A DNA stretch of 64,000 nucleotides from Diatrype stigma (GCA_022225965.2 JAKJXP020000072.1:182061-246060), one strand, 5' to 3'; positions 11,477 through 23,238 are shown, counted from the stretch's first letter. Translations and numbers: made by a program. The notes: generated from the sequence alone by a model not told the origin.

Positions 11477-14400
11477 ATTGAATATATTTTTTAGTTAGGA
11501 TTTAAGCATATTAAGTTTTTTTTTATTTATTATATAAAAAGGTTTTTATAAAGGGGTTTTTTTTTTATAAGTTAATGGCGTAATTTTATGGCTTATAATT
11601 AAGGAATTTCTGGTTTGCTTTTTTTGTTATAATGAATATAAATTCTTTGAACTTTTCGGGTATTTTTTTAATGGGTCTGGTTTTTTGTTATTTAATAAAT
11701 TAATAATTTAATTAATAACGGCATAATTAATATAATTTTTACGATAAAACTTAAAAAAAAACGTAATTTTATCGGAATTATTAAAAGAATTAATAAGCTA
11801 ATGCATTTTTAATTATTAATAAAAAAGAATAATATTATATTTATTATTTATATTGCTTAATTTAAAGTTTAGGCGAAAAAAATGATTCTTTTAATATCGA
11901 AGAATTAAAGCATTAATATAATATCGCCCGGCGTTTTTTATATAAATAACGTCGAAAGATATTATTTTCTTAACCTTATTTCGTTTAAAAATAAGCAATT
12001 TCCATTATCGGCATTTAAAGAATAATATAACCGATATAAAGCAGCCATTATTTAGGAATATTCTAATAAAATGCTCGGTATAATTATAAATTAATATTAT
12101 TTTAACTAAAGGTTTAAAGCCGAATTTAAATTTAAATCGTGCCTTTTTTTTATTATCGAAAAAAATAAAAAAATAAAGTTATTTTTATTTTTTATTATCG
12201 TTTTTATTAAGTTATTTATTTATTATTGCCGAATCGTCGTTATTAAATCGTTTTTTAATTATAAAAAATTTTGCGAAAGGATTATTTATTAATTATAAAA
12301 TTTTATATAATACGAAATAGGAACTTTTTAAAAATTTAAATCGGAATCGTTAAATTCGATTACGAAATGCGAATAATTGGATTCCTTAAAAATAACGTCG
12401 ATTTTGAATTTTTTTTTGCTGCTTAAAGCCGATATATTATTATTTCGTTTACGCTTAATAAAAGAAATTTTTTCCAATAAATTGGATAAATTTTTATTCT
12501 TAACATTCTTTTTTATAAAATAAGCGAAAATATAATAATTATTGCAACCATATTTTTAATACGAAATCTTATTTTTTTGCATTAATCGATATTTTTTTAT
12601 TCGATATCTTTTAATGCGGTTATAATATTGGATTATTTCTTATTTTTAAAATCGAATTTAAGCTTCGCCTTTAATTTTTATCGGTTTTTGGACTGGCTTT
12701 TTAAAAATCGACTTTAGCCGGAAATAAAATAAGTTTCCTTGTTTTAATAATTTTGGCCCGATTTCGAATGTTCCGAAATCGAATTGGATTTTTTTTTTTC
12801 TAACGAAATATCTGGATTAAATAGCATATTTTCGTAGATTTGTTTTGCTTTTTAAATGGTAACGAAAAAGTTTTCGTCCGAATTAAGCATTGCATTTTGC
12901 CGTAAATATATTAAACGGATAATTTCGTCGGGCAGGATTTAAAAAATGTGGTTTTGAAATATAATTTTAAATTATTGGATTATTTCGTTAAAATTAAAAA
13001 ATTCGATAAAATATTAAACCGTATTTTCTTAATAAATAAGGCTTTTTATTTTCTTAATGTTTCGATATTTTTTAAAGGATTTTTAAATCGTTTCGTAATA
13101 GTTATAACGTAATTATTTTAACGGTTTATTAATTTTATTCGTTTAATTTGGCTAAAACGCTATTAATGCCAAGTTTAGGCCTTATTTATAAATAATAATT
13201 TAATTTAATTAATACGATAATAATTTAAAAAAAAACTTTTTGCATATATTTTAAGATATAATTTCATTTTAATTTATTAAGGTTTAAATTTAAATAAATC
13301 TTTTTTATTATAGGTTTAAAGCTTATTAAATTAAACCGGATTAATTATAACGAAAATAAAACGACCGAATTTTTTTAAGGCCAGGATAAATTTATTTTAT
13401 TATTTTTTTAATTTAGGCTTATTTATGGGTCGTCGTAAAAACTTTCGAAAAGGTTTTTTCCGAGGCGGCGGCGGTAATTCTTTTTAGTTATTCGATTTAT
13501 TATTATTATGAAAATTAAAATTTGGATTATCTGGTATGCCTGGATTTCGAAAAGGCGATAATAATATTTCTTCGAATCCGTTTTCGCCGGACATAAAAAA
13601 TAATTTCTTTAATATATCGAATTGCTAACGAATATTCTGTATCGTTTTTTTGGTTTAAGCTGTTTGGAATGCTTTATTAATAAGGAAGTTCTTAATTTTA
13701 ATTTCGGAATTAAAATATTTTAATACGGAAATTTTGGTTGCTGAAATATTAAGGATTTAAAATAAAAAGAATTAATTAACGAAACGATTAAAAAATAAAC
13801 GCATTACGGTACGTTATTTAATTTGTTATAAAATAAAATTTATATCGATAACGGCATAAGACTTAAATTTAAATTGTCGTTAAAATTTTATTAAAACGTT
13901 GTAAATATAAAATTAAAGTTTTTTAATTTATTGGCGTATTTATCGATTAATATTGGCCGAATCGAAATATTTTCGAATAAGAAGGTTATTAATTTGGCTT
14001 TTTTTTAAGTTATTTATTCGTTTACGTTCGATTTAAACGCTTAAATTTTAAGCATACGTCTTTCGATTTTTAATAATGCTTAATAATAATTATCGGCGAT
14101 TTATTCGAAACGCGTAATGGCTTCTTAACGAATTTCGTTATTTCGAACGAACTTGGCGATAATTTTCCAAACTTTTTAAAAGAATTAATAGCTGGCTTTA
14201 ATTATTTTACCTTAGAATTTAGCGATTTATTTTTCGATAGCATAGTAATTCTTATGGTAAAGCTAAAAAATCCAACGATAATTTTTATTATATTATTATA
14301 TTATTTTTCGATATTTTTAGTAATAAGTTAATTACGGTTTTTAATTTATTAAATAAATATAATTAAGTTATAATAAATTTAGCCGATATTGTAATAAAAA

Positions 14401-15352
14401 GTAATTAGTTATTTCGAAAAGTTATAAACGTTAATTTAAAATATTAAAGATTCGTTCCCGGATTCGTTTATAACCATATTATAAGTAAATAGCTTATATA
14501 AAATAAGCGCCGTATTATTCATAAAAGGGGTAAATATAACGGGCGCTATAAATTAAATAAAAATAATAAGTTTAATTAGGAATTTAATAAAGAAAGGTTT
14601 TTTTTATGTAATAATCCTAATTTATCGATTAATTTTAAAACAAGTTCTTATTAAAGGAAATAATTTAAAAAATGAAAAGTAATAAAAGAAAAAAAACGTT
14701 TAATAATAGGATTTCCTATTAGTTTTATATTTAATTAATAAAAAACGTATAATGGCTTGTATTAAGGTTTTGGAATATTTAGAATTTATTTATAATATTT
14801 AAGGAAATATTAAGGTTGGCTTATAGCTGGTTATTTATAGCCGGTTTCCGGATAATTATAAGATCGGTACCGGATAAATGTATTTCTTAAGGTAAATAAG
14901 TAGGGACTTTCTTTATTTTAAAGTTATTTTCGTTTTTTTCTTCGGATTCGTATTTTTTCTTAAAATTTTCGGATTTGGTATTAAGGATTTTTGCTTGGAC
15001 CTTAAAAGGTATAAAAATTTAAGGGTAGGATTTCTTAAATGCGACCTTATTGCTAGCAAAAAGTAAAATAAAATTAAAGGCTTATTTGAATAATTAAATG
15101 GATGGGGTTTTTTTTAGTAATTACGGATAATTAGGTTTTTTAATTCTTAACAATAGGAATGTTCGCTTTATTTTTCGATTAGCTGGTAATAAGATCTTTG
15201 GATTAAGGGATTATTATAAGAATAATTATACCTTTAATAATAAACGAAATACTAAATTTTATTAAAAACGTAACGTTTAAGGCTTAGGATGTTATAATTT
15301 ATATTAATAAAAGTATAAATATATATGTTTTAAAAAAAGTATAAAATTATAT

Positions 15353-15679
15353 TATAATAAGAATTTATAAGGCTTAAAACGTATAAAACAAATCAGCTTA
15401 TAATTTTATATGGTCTTAAAAAGCGTATTAAAAAGCTAAAATTTAGGAGACGTTAAAGGGAATTCGATGAAGTATTTATATATAGCAATTTGCAAGTACG
15501 TATTAATACGTATCCTTTGTTTCCAGTTTCCGCGGTTTCCGTTGTTATAACCTTAATAACTATATTAGGCAGGCGTACATTTTAATACTTCCTGCAGCAA
15601 GGGATGAGATACATTCCAATATATCCTGCAATTGGTAATAACTGCAGTTGTTATTGGTCCGGAATGCCCCCGTGTAACA
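15353..15679 (-). repeat. R1 right LTR (element 5' side), less RIP-mutated
   Basis: This 327-bp LTR is the partner of 8285-8611. From about 15590 to its outer end it keeps many C and G bases (CTTCCTGCAGCAAGGGATGAG) that are T or A in the left LTR. RIP therefore fades towards the unique flank. Confidence 0.92.
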
Positions 15680-16187
15680 GGGGGGGTGTTATAATCTGCG
15701 TTACGAGGTACGAGGGCTATGTGCCTCGGTAAGAAGGAATGCCTTACAGCCTGTCACGGGTAAGCATGCCACAGGTAAGCATGCTATAGGTAACTGTCAT
15801 ATGAACGCTACGATTTGTGCTACATGATATAGATAGAACATTCTGGATTGGGTGCCTTGGTGGTACTCTGTTTCACTTTTATGTAGTAGAGCAATACCGT
15901 GCTGTTGTGCAACGTATATATAAATAGTAAAGCCTTGTGTAGCTGGCACTTACCATATAGAAGAACCGCACCGTACTATTATTACAACCCCCCATATGAT
16001 TCATAATTCTAGTTCCCGTCAATCTTTCTGACGAACTATGGATTCTATTACTGCGTACTGGTTCCCATAATCAACAACTGTAATTAGAAGCTCCAGATTT
16101 CTCCATCGCCTAGCCTGAAGACGTTATAACAATCAACACCGGAACCCAAGTTGGTGCCTTCCTGCTGTCCATGTAAGGAAAGGCAGG
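15680..16187. other. Spacer and likely promoter of the DUF6536 gene
   Basis: Normal base composition resumes at the R1 edge. A short direct repeat GTAAGCATGC occurs twice near 15762-15785. No gene is supported. The region presumably holds the promoter of the gene starting at 16188. Confidence 0.45.
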
Positions 16188-18939
16188 ATGTTTCAAGTAT
16201 TTTCACAAAAGGGATGGCGACGCACGGGAGTCATCAACGCAGTGCTAGCCTATATATGTGGACTAGTGCTATTGGTATGTCTACTATTCAGTATCTCTCA
16301 GTCAGGGTCTTCCCTTGACGTGGCAACCCTAATCTTCGAGGGAAATTGCGACAAATCAACAAAAATCAACATTGCCCTCCACCTGATCATCAACATCGTT
16401 TCAAGTGCTGTCCTCGCATCTTCGAACTTCTTTATGCAGGTACTCAGCTCGCCATCTCGTCAAGAAATAAACGAAGCCCACACGTGGCTCCGCTCAGTTG
16501 ACATTGGAATATCGTCGATCAAGAACTTACGACATACCTCTTCCTTCAAGTGCATTGGATGGTTCGTCCTTTTCATCAGCTCCGTCCCAATACATTTGTT
16601 GTTCAACAGCGCCGTATTCCAAACAACATACCATGGCTCGAACTGGCACTTAACAATCGCAACTGAAGCTTTCACGCAAAGTGCAGCCTTCTTTCCGCCA
16701 GGGGCAAGCCTTGCACCTGCCGGTGCACTTAGCGCCGTTGACTTTTATAACACTACCTCTCAGAAGTACCTGGATCCAGACTCTAGTAAAGAAGTCCGCG
16801 GCTACGGTGGCGCCGTTCCACTTGAAAGCTACTGGAACAATTCGGCAAGGATTCGTCGAGTCATATCCTCGACCGCAGCCGAAGCCCACTCGTGGACTCC
16901 CCTCAGCATAACGGATTGCCAAAATGAGTATAAGTCCTGCAGTCCGAGGAAGAAATATGGGGATGTGGTAGTTGTTGTCCGGAACGGAGCCACTACTAAC
17001 CTGACAGGTTGGAAAAGATCCCAAGTTTTTCAATTTAACCCGGAGAGTGACCTCTCCAATATCTGGGACAGACTCGTCCCGCCTAATAACATTAATTCAT
17101 TATGGTACTCAACTCAGTGTAGAACAAACCGCACCACGGGTAGCAAGAGGGCGATGAATATCTGCACAAACTCATGCCTTGGAGCACTCGGCGAAAGCGA
17201 ACATGACTTCTTCGTAATGGATGCGCCACTAGCGCAAAACCCTTGGTTGTTTACTTTCAACCCGCTGCCGATGAACTCAACCCGCCAGGAAGAGTCTTTG
17301 GGGTACAACCATCAATTCAACACCCTCGACGTTCGCTATTGCCTGGCTCAACCAATCCTTGAACGGTGCAAAGTTGGATTGTCCAATTCCTTGCTCCTCA
17401 TTGTAATACTCTGCATTTTCATCAAAGCAGCAGCCTGTAGCATAGTTGTTTGGAAGCTGCCGGCTGTATCTCTTGTTAACCCAGGCGATGCCATACAGTC
17501 TTTCATCACGTGTCCCGACCCGGTGACAGAGGGTCTAGGCACCCTTGACATAAATGACAGCGAACGGATTGAGGTTAGTATTCATAGCTTTTTTCTGTGG
17601 CTTCCCTCTCTTTAAAGCTACTTTGGAGATGTTACTAACTTTGAGTACACACATAATACAGTTTGGGCGACGTGAAAAGTGGGCATCTCACGATGATTCA
17701 CAGTTAACCCCAATAATACGCCCACGCCAATGGAACAAAAACACGCGGCCCTTTATGTCTGTTATTCCGGGAACCGTATTGTGCTACACATATTTACTTC
17801 TTCTCGGCGCAATCGCTGCACTCTCTTACGCATTTGGGTCCGCGATGGCATCAAGTGGGAAAGATTTGTAAGTTGCCCTATTTGACCCCAGTTATTACCA
17901 TGTGATATATTATCTTCGTGGTACGAGGTCATATTTAATAATTTCTGTCTCATTATCAGCGGTCTACTCGGCAAGACAGAAGATTTGCAGACCGATCTCT
18001 GGGGGGAAAGCCTTGGATATATGGGTACACTTATCGCTGCCAACATGCCACAACTTCTGTTGTCGCTCTGCTACTTCTCGTATAACGCAATAGTTACGCG
18101 ATTTTTCGTTGAAGAGGAATGGAACTCGTTCAGTTTATACTACAAGCCTCTGCGTGTTTCATACCCCACTGGCGAGCAAGTTTCAAGCTATCGTCTCCAG
18201 ATACCCTACAAATACAGCATTCCTCTTATTGGCGGTAGCATTGTTCTTCACTGGCTCCTATCTAATGCAATTTACCTGTTCATATTTGAGGGTGGTATGT
18301 GCATATCAAGTACCTCTTTTGTGTTTCAATTTGCTAACTAATAACGTAACAGGCTTCTTACAGGGACGAAGTATTTCTGGTATAGAAGACCGTTTTCGAG
18401 TTTCCAACGGCTCATTAATCTCGCTCGGTTATTCCACTTCCGCTTTGTTGGGACTCCTTATTGCCAGCTCAATAGCCTTTCCCCTGCCGTTGATTCTCTG
18501 TTTTCGAAAGTTAAAAGGTGACATGGTCGCTGGAGGGTCAAATTCTTTAGTTATATCTGCCGCCTGTCATGTAATATCAGATCGGAGAAACATGCGGCGA
18601 ATTTCAAAAGGCACTAGTGAGGTTCAGACGGGAGCAGGTAAATATCTCCTTCTAGCTAAGAAAGTGTTGTATCTAATATTGACAGGCACTTTGCATATGG
18701 ATAATGACACAACCACGTCTCCAGTCAAGACAAGGGAAATGAAGACATATTCGGAAATGCTCCTCAGGGTGTCACGCAACGCAATCCACTGCAACCAGGA
18801 CCTGTGGTGGATGGATTGCAGTAACTGCAACCAGCCCCTTGGAATTGGTGGATTGCCGTTGCGCAATTGCAACCAAATTGCAATGGAGTTGCACGGTTGC
18901 AATACCCTAGAAGTGAGGGTATATATAAAGGTTGTATAA
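16188..18939 (+). CDS. DUF6536-type multi-pass membrane protein, 3' end replaced by MITE sequence
   Basis: Exons fit at 16188-17573, 17662-17867, 17960-18294, 18353-18637 and 18686 onward, with GT-AG introns of 88, 92, 58 (branch CTAAC) and 48 nt. The N-terminus GWRRTGVINAVLAYICGLVLLVCLL, a long extracytoplasmic region with several N-x-S/T sites, and later hydrophobic segments fit the fungal DUF6536 family, whose function is unknown. Current translation runs into a MITE at 18765 and stops at 18939 (about 821 aa, or 16 more if the stop-free 48-nt intron is kept). The last 58 residues are transposon-derived. Deleting the MITE and one target-duplication copy restores an in-frame tail encoded at 19320-19479 (about 816 aa). 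Whether the present chimeric protein works is unknown. Introns 1 and 4 are the least certain. Confidence 0.8.
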
Positions 18940-19311
18940 TGAATTCTTGGTATTTGGAAGCCGTACGCGTTAGGATATACGTATTCGAAGCGTATCTTTT
19001 ATTTTTCCGATCCATACTACCCCTTAATTACCGTCCCCCTCCGCAACCCCCCTCCCTCTCTTACCCTCCAGCGCCCGGACCCCTTATTTCCAACCCATAC
19101 TAGTCCCGGCAATGTGGCGGTGCCTGCGTATATATTAGCCACAAATTACCAGCCACTGCAACGCTGCAACCGTTGCGCAACGAGGAAGTTATCGTGGATT
19201 GCGTTGCAGGTTGCGCAATTTCGGGAAAATCCCGAATGGATGGATTGCAAAGGTTGGTGGCCACCAAATGGTGGCCATCACGTTGCAGCGGTGGCGTTGC
19301 GTGACACCCTG
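18765..19311. mobile_element. hAT-like MITE copy 1 (547 bp), inserted in a coding exon
   Basis: Perfect 18-bp terminal inverted repeats bound it: CAGGGTGTCACGCAACGC at 18765-18782 and its complement at 19294-19311. The 8-bp ATGCTCCT is duplicated on both sides (18757-18764 and 19312-19319). An 8-bp duplication and a CAGGG terminus are typical of the hAT superfamily. Both subterminal regions are crowded with TGCAACC/GGTTGCA units, like transposase-binding repeats. There is no transposase ORF, so it is non-autonomous. Sharp ends, a perfect duplication and little sign of RIP suggest recent insertion. Confidence 0.92.
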
Positions 19312-19319
19312 ATGCTCCT

Positions 19320-19479
19320 AGAGTTAGTAGAGAGCAAGATGCGTTGGGGGGCTGACCCTATGTCAGGAGACCTGACAGAACTGCTGCCAGCCGAAGACGG
19401 GCAGGATGTGATGCATTTAGGCTTCGGGGGAAAGGACTACGATATCCGTGAACCAGAAGATGGTCACTATTATGTATAA
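19320..19479 (+). pseudogene. Displaced last coding segment of the DUF6536 gene
   Basis: After the MITE, the frame continues from the target duplication as MLLELVESKMRWGADP and ends in HLGFGGKDYDIREPEDGHYYV-stop at 19477-19479. Upstream of the MITE the host frame reads SEMLL. Joining the two at the duplicated ATGCTCCT gives one uninterrupted reading frame. The tail resembles conserved C-termini of DUF6536 proteins as I recall them (W-G, then H-L-x-F-G, then P-x-x-G-x-x-Y). It is now cut off from its start unless the element is spliced out or excised. Confidence 0.8.
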
Positions 19480-19517
19480 GTTCATCTCTTGTCAAGGGCA
19501 TGACCACGAGTGGCGAA

Positions 19518-20037
19518 CAAGGTGTCAGGCAACGCCACCATTGCAACGCAATCCACTGCAACCAGCCCCCTGGAGTTAACAAGTAGATTGCAGTTGCGCA
19601 ATTGCTACCAAATTGCAGTGGTGTTGCATTGGTCGCAGTACCCAAATTGGGTTAAACCATCGAAATCAGGGCAAATATAATGGTCGTAAAATATATTTTT
19701 TGCATTTACCTAGCTGGGAGCGTATTTACAACCTATCCATCGCTTTTCGCCGCTCGACTTGCTACCGGACTTGTACCTGGCCCCCCTCCCCCCCTCCCCT
19801 TTCTCCGACCCCTTGTTTCCAACCCCTGGATCGTTGGTGTGGCGGTGCTTAGGTGTATACTAGCCACAAATTACCAGCCACTGCAACCTGCAACCAATTG
19901 CGCAATCAGGCAGGTTATCGTGAATTGCGTTGCAGGTTGCGTAATTTGGAGGGACCCACGAATTATAGAATTACAGGAGTAGGCGGCAACCATTTGGTGG
20001 CAATCGCGTTGCAGTGGCGGCGTGGCGTGACACCCTG
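19518..20037. mobile_element. hAT-like MITE copy 2 (520 bp), older
   Basis: The right end is CGTGACACCCTG as in copy 1, and the left end is a decayed CAAGGTGTCAGGCAACGCCACC. Flanks GTGGCGAA (19510-19517) and GTGACGAC (20038-20045) agree at 6 of 8 positions, so the 8-bp duplication has partly eroded. Internal blocks match copy 1, including TAGCCACAAATTACCAGCCA and several TTGCAGG/CTGCAACC units. It lies 38 bp beyond the original DUF6536 stop codon. Confidence 0.85.
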
Positions 20038-20061
20038 GTGACGACCGAGGAATGCGCTGCT

Positions 20062-20117
20062 TGTCGCGATATAGGCCCTAGGGGCTACAATAGGAGAGCT
20101 TGGATACCATAACCAGG
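20062..20117. mobile_element. Fragment of the mariner-like MITE
   Basis: The sequence TGTCGCGATATAG, GGGGCTACAATAGGA, GCTTGGAT and CATAACC matches the right end of the MITE at 6814-7192 in inverted orientation. Only the terminal ~55 bp are recognised. Confidence 0.6.
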
Positions 20118-20183
20118 TGATCGGCACCTAGTAGCTCGGCATACTGTCTATATAGAGCTTTTCCGCTCCTTAGACTAGAGATC

Positions 20184-20221
20184 GCTTTTTTTCTTTTTTC
20201 TTTTTTCTTTTTTCTTTCTTC
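20184..20221. repeat. CTTTTTT tandem repeat
   Basis: Successive C-T6 units form a polypyrimidine microsatellite between the transposon fragments and the intergenic region to the right. Confidence 0.85.
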
Positions 20222-21907
20222 TATATGACTAAATCTGTATCCGAATCCATCCCTATCTGTGATATTCTGAATGCGACATAGGTAGGTAGGTTCTGTAGCT
20301 AAAAGTCAAAAGGTGTATTCCCTTACTTGCCCAATGTAAGTTGTCTTAACTAGCTTCAAGGTTGTAGTATAAGCTTGGCGACAACGACACTGAAACACTG
20401 GCATGAGCATGTTGATAATCTAACTTAAACTATATGAACACGGCTCCAGACGGAGGAATGTATTTCGTTTATTTTCAAATGATGTCCTGAACATCTCAAT
20501 ACTTTTACCCCTGGACTCGCTCCATTACGCCTGAGAGATTATCAGGTGCTTTTTGGCCCAGAACGACAAGATTGCTACGTAATAGGGGGGGGGGGGGGAA
20601 GGAACAAAATAATACCCAAGCCTATGGATCGCAACTGACCCGCAACAACCGTACCGCTCTCAAGCCATTACCGCTCGGGGTCGAAGGTCGGTATCCGCGC
20701 TCTCGAAGATACCTCTCACACTCTTCTCGGGCAAGCACCACCTAGCCCGCAACGACCAAGTCGAAAACACGTCACAACACATCAACTTTGGAAACTCTAA
20801 TCTTACGACGGGCACTAGCCCTCTCTCTTATCGTCTCTTACGACAAGGGCGAAGCTCTGACACGCTTCATCTTCGGGTCGAGACTGACTAACAACAATCT
20901 CGATGTCACTTTTTGTGTAGAGCCAGAGTGCCAGGACAACCTTTCGTATTAATCACAGATTGAAAACCTGACCTTCTAGATTCTCAGCAGCCCAGAAGCC
21001 GTACGGACCTGTATAAATACCCCTCACGAGCCCCTGTAAGGGGTCACGTGACGCCATACCCTGATACTCGACGGCATACTCCTCAGCTCCTTGGCCCCTG
21101 GGCTCCTCGGATAAATAGGTGGATCGGCGTCCCGACCCCCTCGCCGTCCGGAAGCTGGTCAACAGGCTGTATCCTGCCCAGCTCAAACAGACTACTCTGT
21201 CACTTACAACCGAAAGCTTAGCAGTATTCTACGGTACCTCCTAGCCTCGGACGGACACCTCTCGCTCTCTCTCCAGACGGTAGCAGGTTCTTTCTGCTGG
21301 CTTCGGACGGGCTCGTTCCACATACTCGAAGCTTGTCCATCAAAATCTTCGAAGCGCATCCTGCGTCTTGGATACATAAATCGTCCACATCATCAACGCC
21401 GCGCCGTCATTGCCTCTAAATCTCATCTCTCTTCTTTCGAACCTTCCATCTTCTGCTTCGCACCTTCTTCGCAACTGCTTCGTGGCGGTGATTTCATGTT
21501 GGTCGCAATGGATCGTCACCGTACCCTCGTAATATATCATTGCAATAATTCAGAAGCTTCCTACCGGTCCGGAGCTATACTGAAGAGGGAGAATTATCAT
21601 GTCAGTTACTATAAGGCCTGGAATAATAAGATAGCTTGCAAAGCAAGTGGAAGGAAAGGACAGAATAAACCTTAAGTTTATGGAAGCTACAGGGGGAGAA
21701 ACCGACTCTTATATAGGTAGGTAGCCGTGAAAGCCCCCTTACTGATATACCCCTGAGATCCTATGGATCCCTCTAGCCCGAACACATTACCCCCTAATAA
21801 AAATCTTATTTTACAAGCTTGTACGTAACTGTATAGCTCAGGTAATTGGACAAGTCTATTCAATGGATCTACTAATCAACTCGAAATGTCCATAAGCACT
21901 CGCGGGT
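20222..21907. other. Long intergenic stretch, no supported gene
   Basis: A 14-nt poly-G run lies at 20585-20598. From about 20640 to 21240 the sequence has balanced GC and TATAAATA/ATAAATA motifs (near 21013 and 21111), and could be an old promoter or solo LTR, but no paired repeat or target duplication was found. A 77-residue ORF at 20953-21186 (-) has no recognisable domain. The last ~300 bp hold the 3' flank of the esterase gene. Confidence 0.45.
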
Positions 21908-23188
21908 TCATTGCTTAGTATACTGGTCAAAGAACTCCATAATGAGGCTGCTGGCCTGGATATGCGTGGGACCTTCCCCTGCCGCGATCTGCGAGAAGTT
22001 GATTTCCGTGGAAGCCCAACAATGTCCTGATTAGGAGTGTTAGCGAGACTAGATCAACGATCCTCAAGTATTCGAGGTAACGACATGGGTAGCACTTACC
22101 CATGCTGTCAACTTTCCAATGCTGAAGCAGTCCCTTAACGCCGTCCCCGCAAGTCCAGACAGAATGGTGTACATCGCCCTCGAAGCTGTCCTCGACCGTC
22201 TCGTCCGTGCATCCGTTGCGTTCGGCCCACCAGCTGACCCAATCCGATATAGCAGGGAGTGCGCCGCCGGAACCTATCCCGCCGGTGTAGGAGACATCCT
22301 TGTCGCTCCCTCCGTGGATGGACAACATGGGCAGTGGGCTTCGTGCCGGCGTGCACCCGCCCACACCCGAGTTGTCGGTATAGTAAGCACCGGATGCCGG
22401 CGCGAAGGCCGCGAACTGGTCGCCTAAGGGACTGCAGGCGATCTCGTTGACGAAAGTCCCGCCATTCGACATCCTACGCATCTTGTTAGCCCGGCCATGC
22501 TGGAAATATTAAAGCGGCTGGCTTCCCGGGTTCTTTCCAGGGGATCCAGGGGTAAGGTAAGGTAGGGTAAGGGGTAAGGGGTAGGATTATCTTTTACCCA
22601 GTGGCGTAGATGCGGCTATCGTCGACACAGTAGTCCACCCGGATCTCGTCGAGAAGATCGGACACAAACTGGAGGTCTTCTTCGATGGAAACCTCAGAGT
22701 AATTTGCCCCAGCCCAAGATCCCTGCACTTGGCGATTAGCACCAGCTGATGAGCGAGGGGATATTAGTGCGTTATACTTACGCCCACGCCATTTGGATAG
22801 ATCATGATTTTCTAGAAGACTTCGCATCAGCAAGAGACCCCTATCAACTTCATTTGTCGGGCTCCATCCTACGTACCCCGGAGCTAAAGCGGTCCTCACT
22901 CATCTTCGTGTCGGCCTCGAAGAAGAATCCCACGCTGTCGGAGCCGTGAAAGCCCAGGACTACGGGGTACGGGCTCGCTTCATCGTAGTCACCGGGCAGA
23001 TGGATCGAATATTGGCGGTCCCTTCCGCTGCTGGTCAGATTGTAGTACTGGGTGATCCCGTTGAAGAAATGCGTCTTGCCGCAGCCCTCGGATTGCCTCT
23101 CCACGACTGCCTCGCCGAATGTGCTCTGGAGCGTCGTTGCCAAGGCTGCTGTGGCACCCCACCAACACAAGTATAACGCAGACTGCAT
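21908..23188 (-). CDS. Secreted CE1-family esterase (feruloyl esterase / PHB-depolymerase-like)
   Basis: Five exons fit: 23188-22877, 22811-22782, 22722-22598, 22473-22100 and 22026-21908 (319 aa). Every intron is GT-AG. The second exon is only 30 nt and encodes KIMIYPNGVG, a segment conserved in this family that joins to GSWAGANY. A signal peptide of about 18-22 residues is followed by an alpha/beta-hydrolase domain. The catalytic triad is S158 in GMSNG, D213 in HGGSD and H282 in GHCW. The HGSDSVG oxyanion loop and the paired Cys residues (DYCVD, CTP, GCTD, HCW) fit fungal feruloyl esterase type B. These enzymes release ferulic or coumaric acid from arabinoxylan outside the cell. Acetylxylan esterase is an alternative within CE1. 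Confidence 0.92.
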
Positions 23189-23238
23189 ACCCGCAAAGGT
23201 TTTTTCTCGACTCTGGGTTGTGAGTGGAATAAAAAGAA

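Larger units (their letters stand above)
8285..15679 (-). mobile_element. R1: complete, RIP-degraded Ty3/gypsy LTR retrotransposon
   Basis: Two direct repeats of exactly 327 bp (8285-8611 and 15353-15679) bound the element. It runs from TGTAAC to TGTAACA and is flanked by GGGGG at 8280-8284 and 15680-15684, a 5-bp target duplication. Total length is 7395 bp. The pol gene lies on the minus strand: VINYRDLN (RT, 11291-11476), YIDN from YIDD (11081-11092), then an integrase zinc-domain-like piece NELLYYKKK (9957-10235), in Ty3/gypsy order. A purine tract on the minus strand (8612-8629) sits next to the LTR expected at the element's 3' end. The interior is extremely AT-rich and full of stop codons, as expected after RIP, so the element cannot encode its proteins. 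Confidence 0.92.

Noticed and set aside
20953..21186. 77-residue minus-strand ORF
   Set aside because: No signal peptide, no domain and no intron context; it overlaps a TATA-containing non-coding stretch.
22545..22583. Interstitial telomere-like GGTAAGG repeats
   Set aside because: The unit is irregular (GGTAAG, GGTAGGG, GGGGTAAG) and lies in an intron of the esterase gene; it is not a TTAGGG array.
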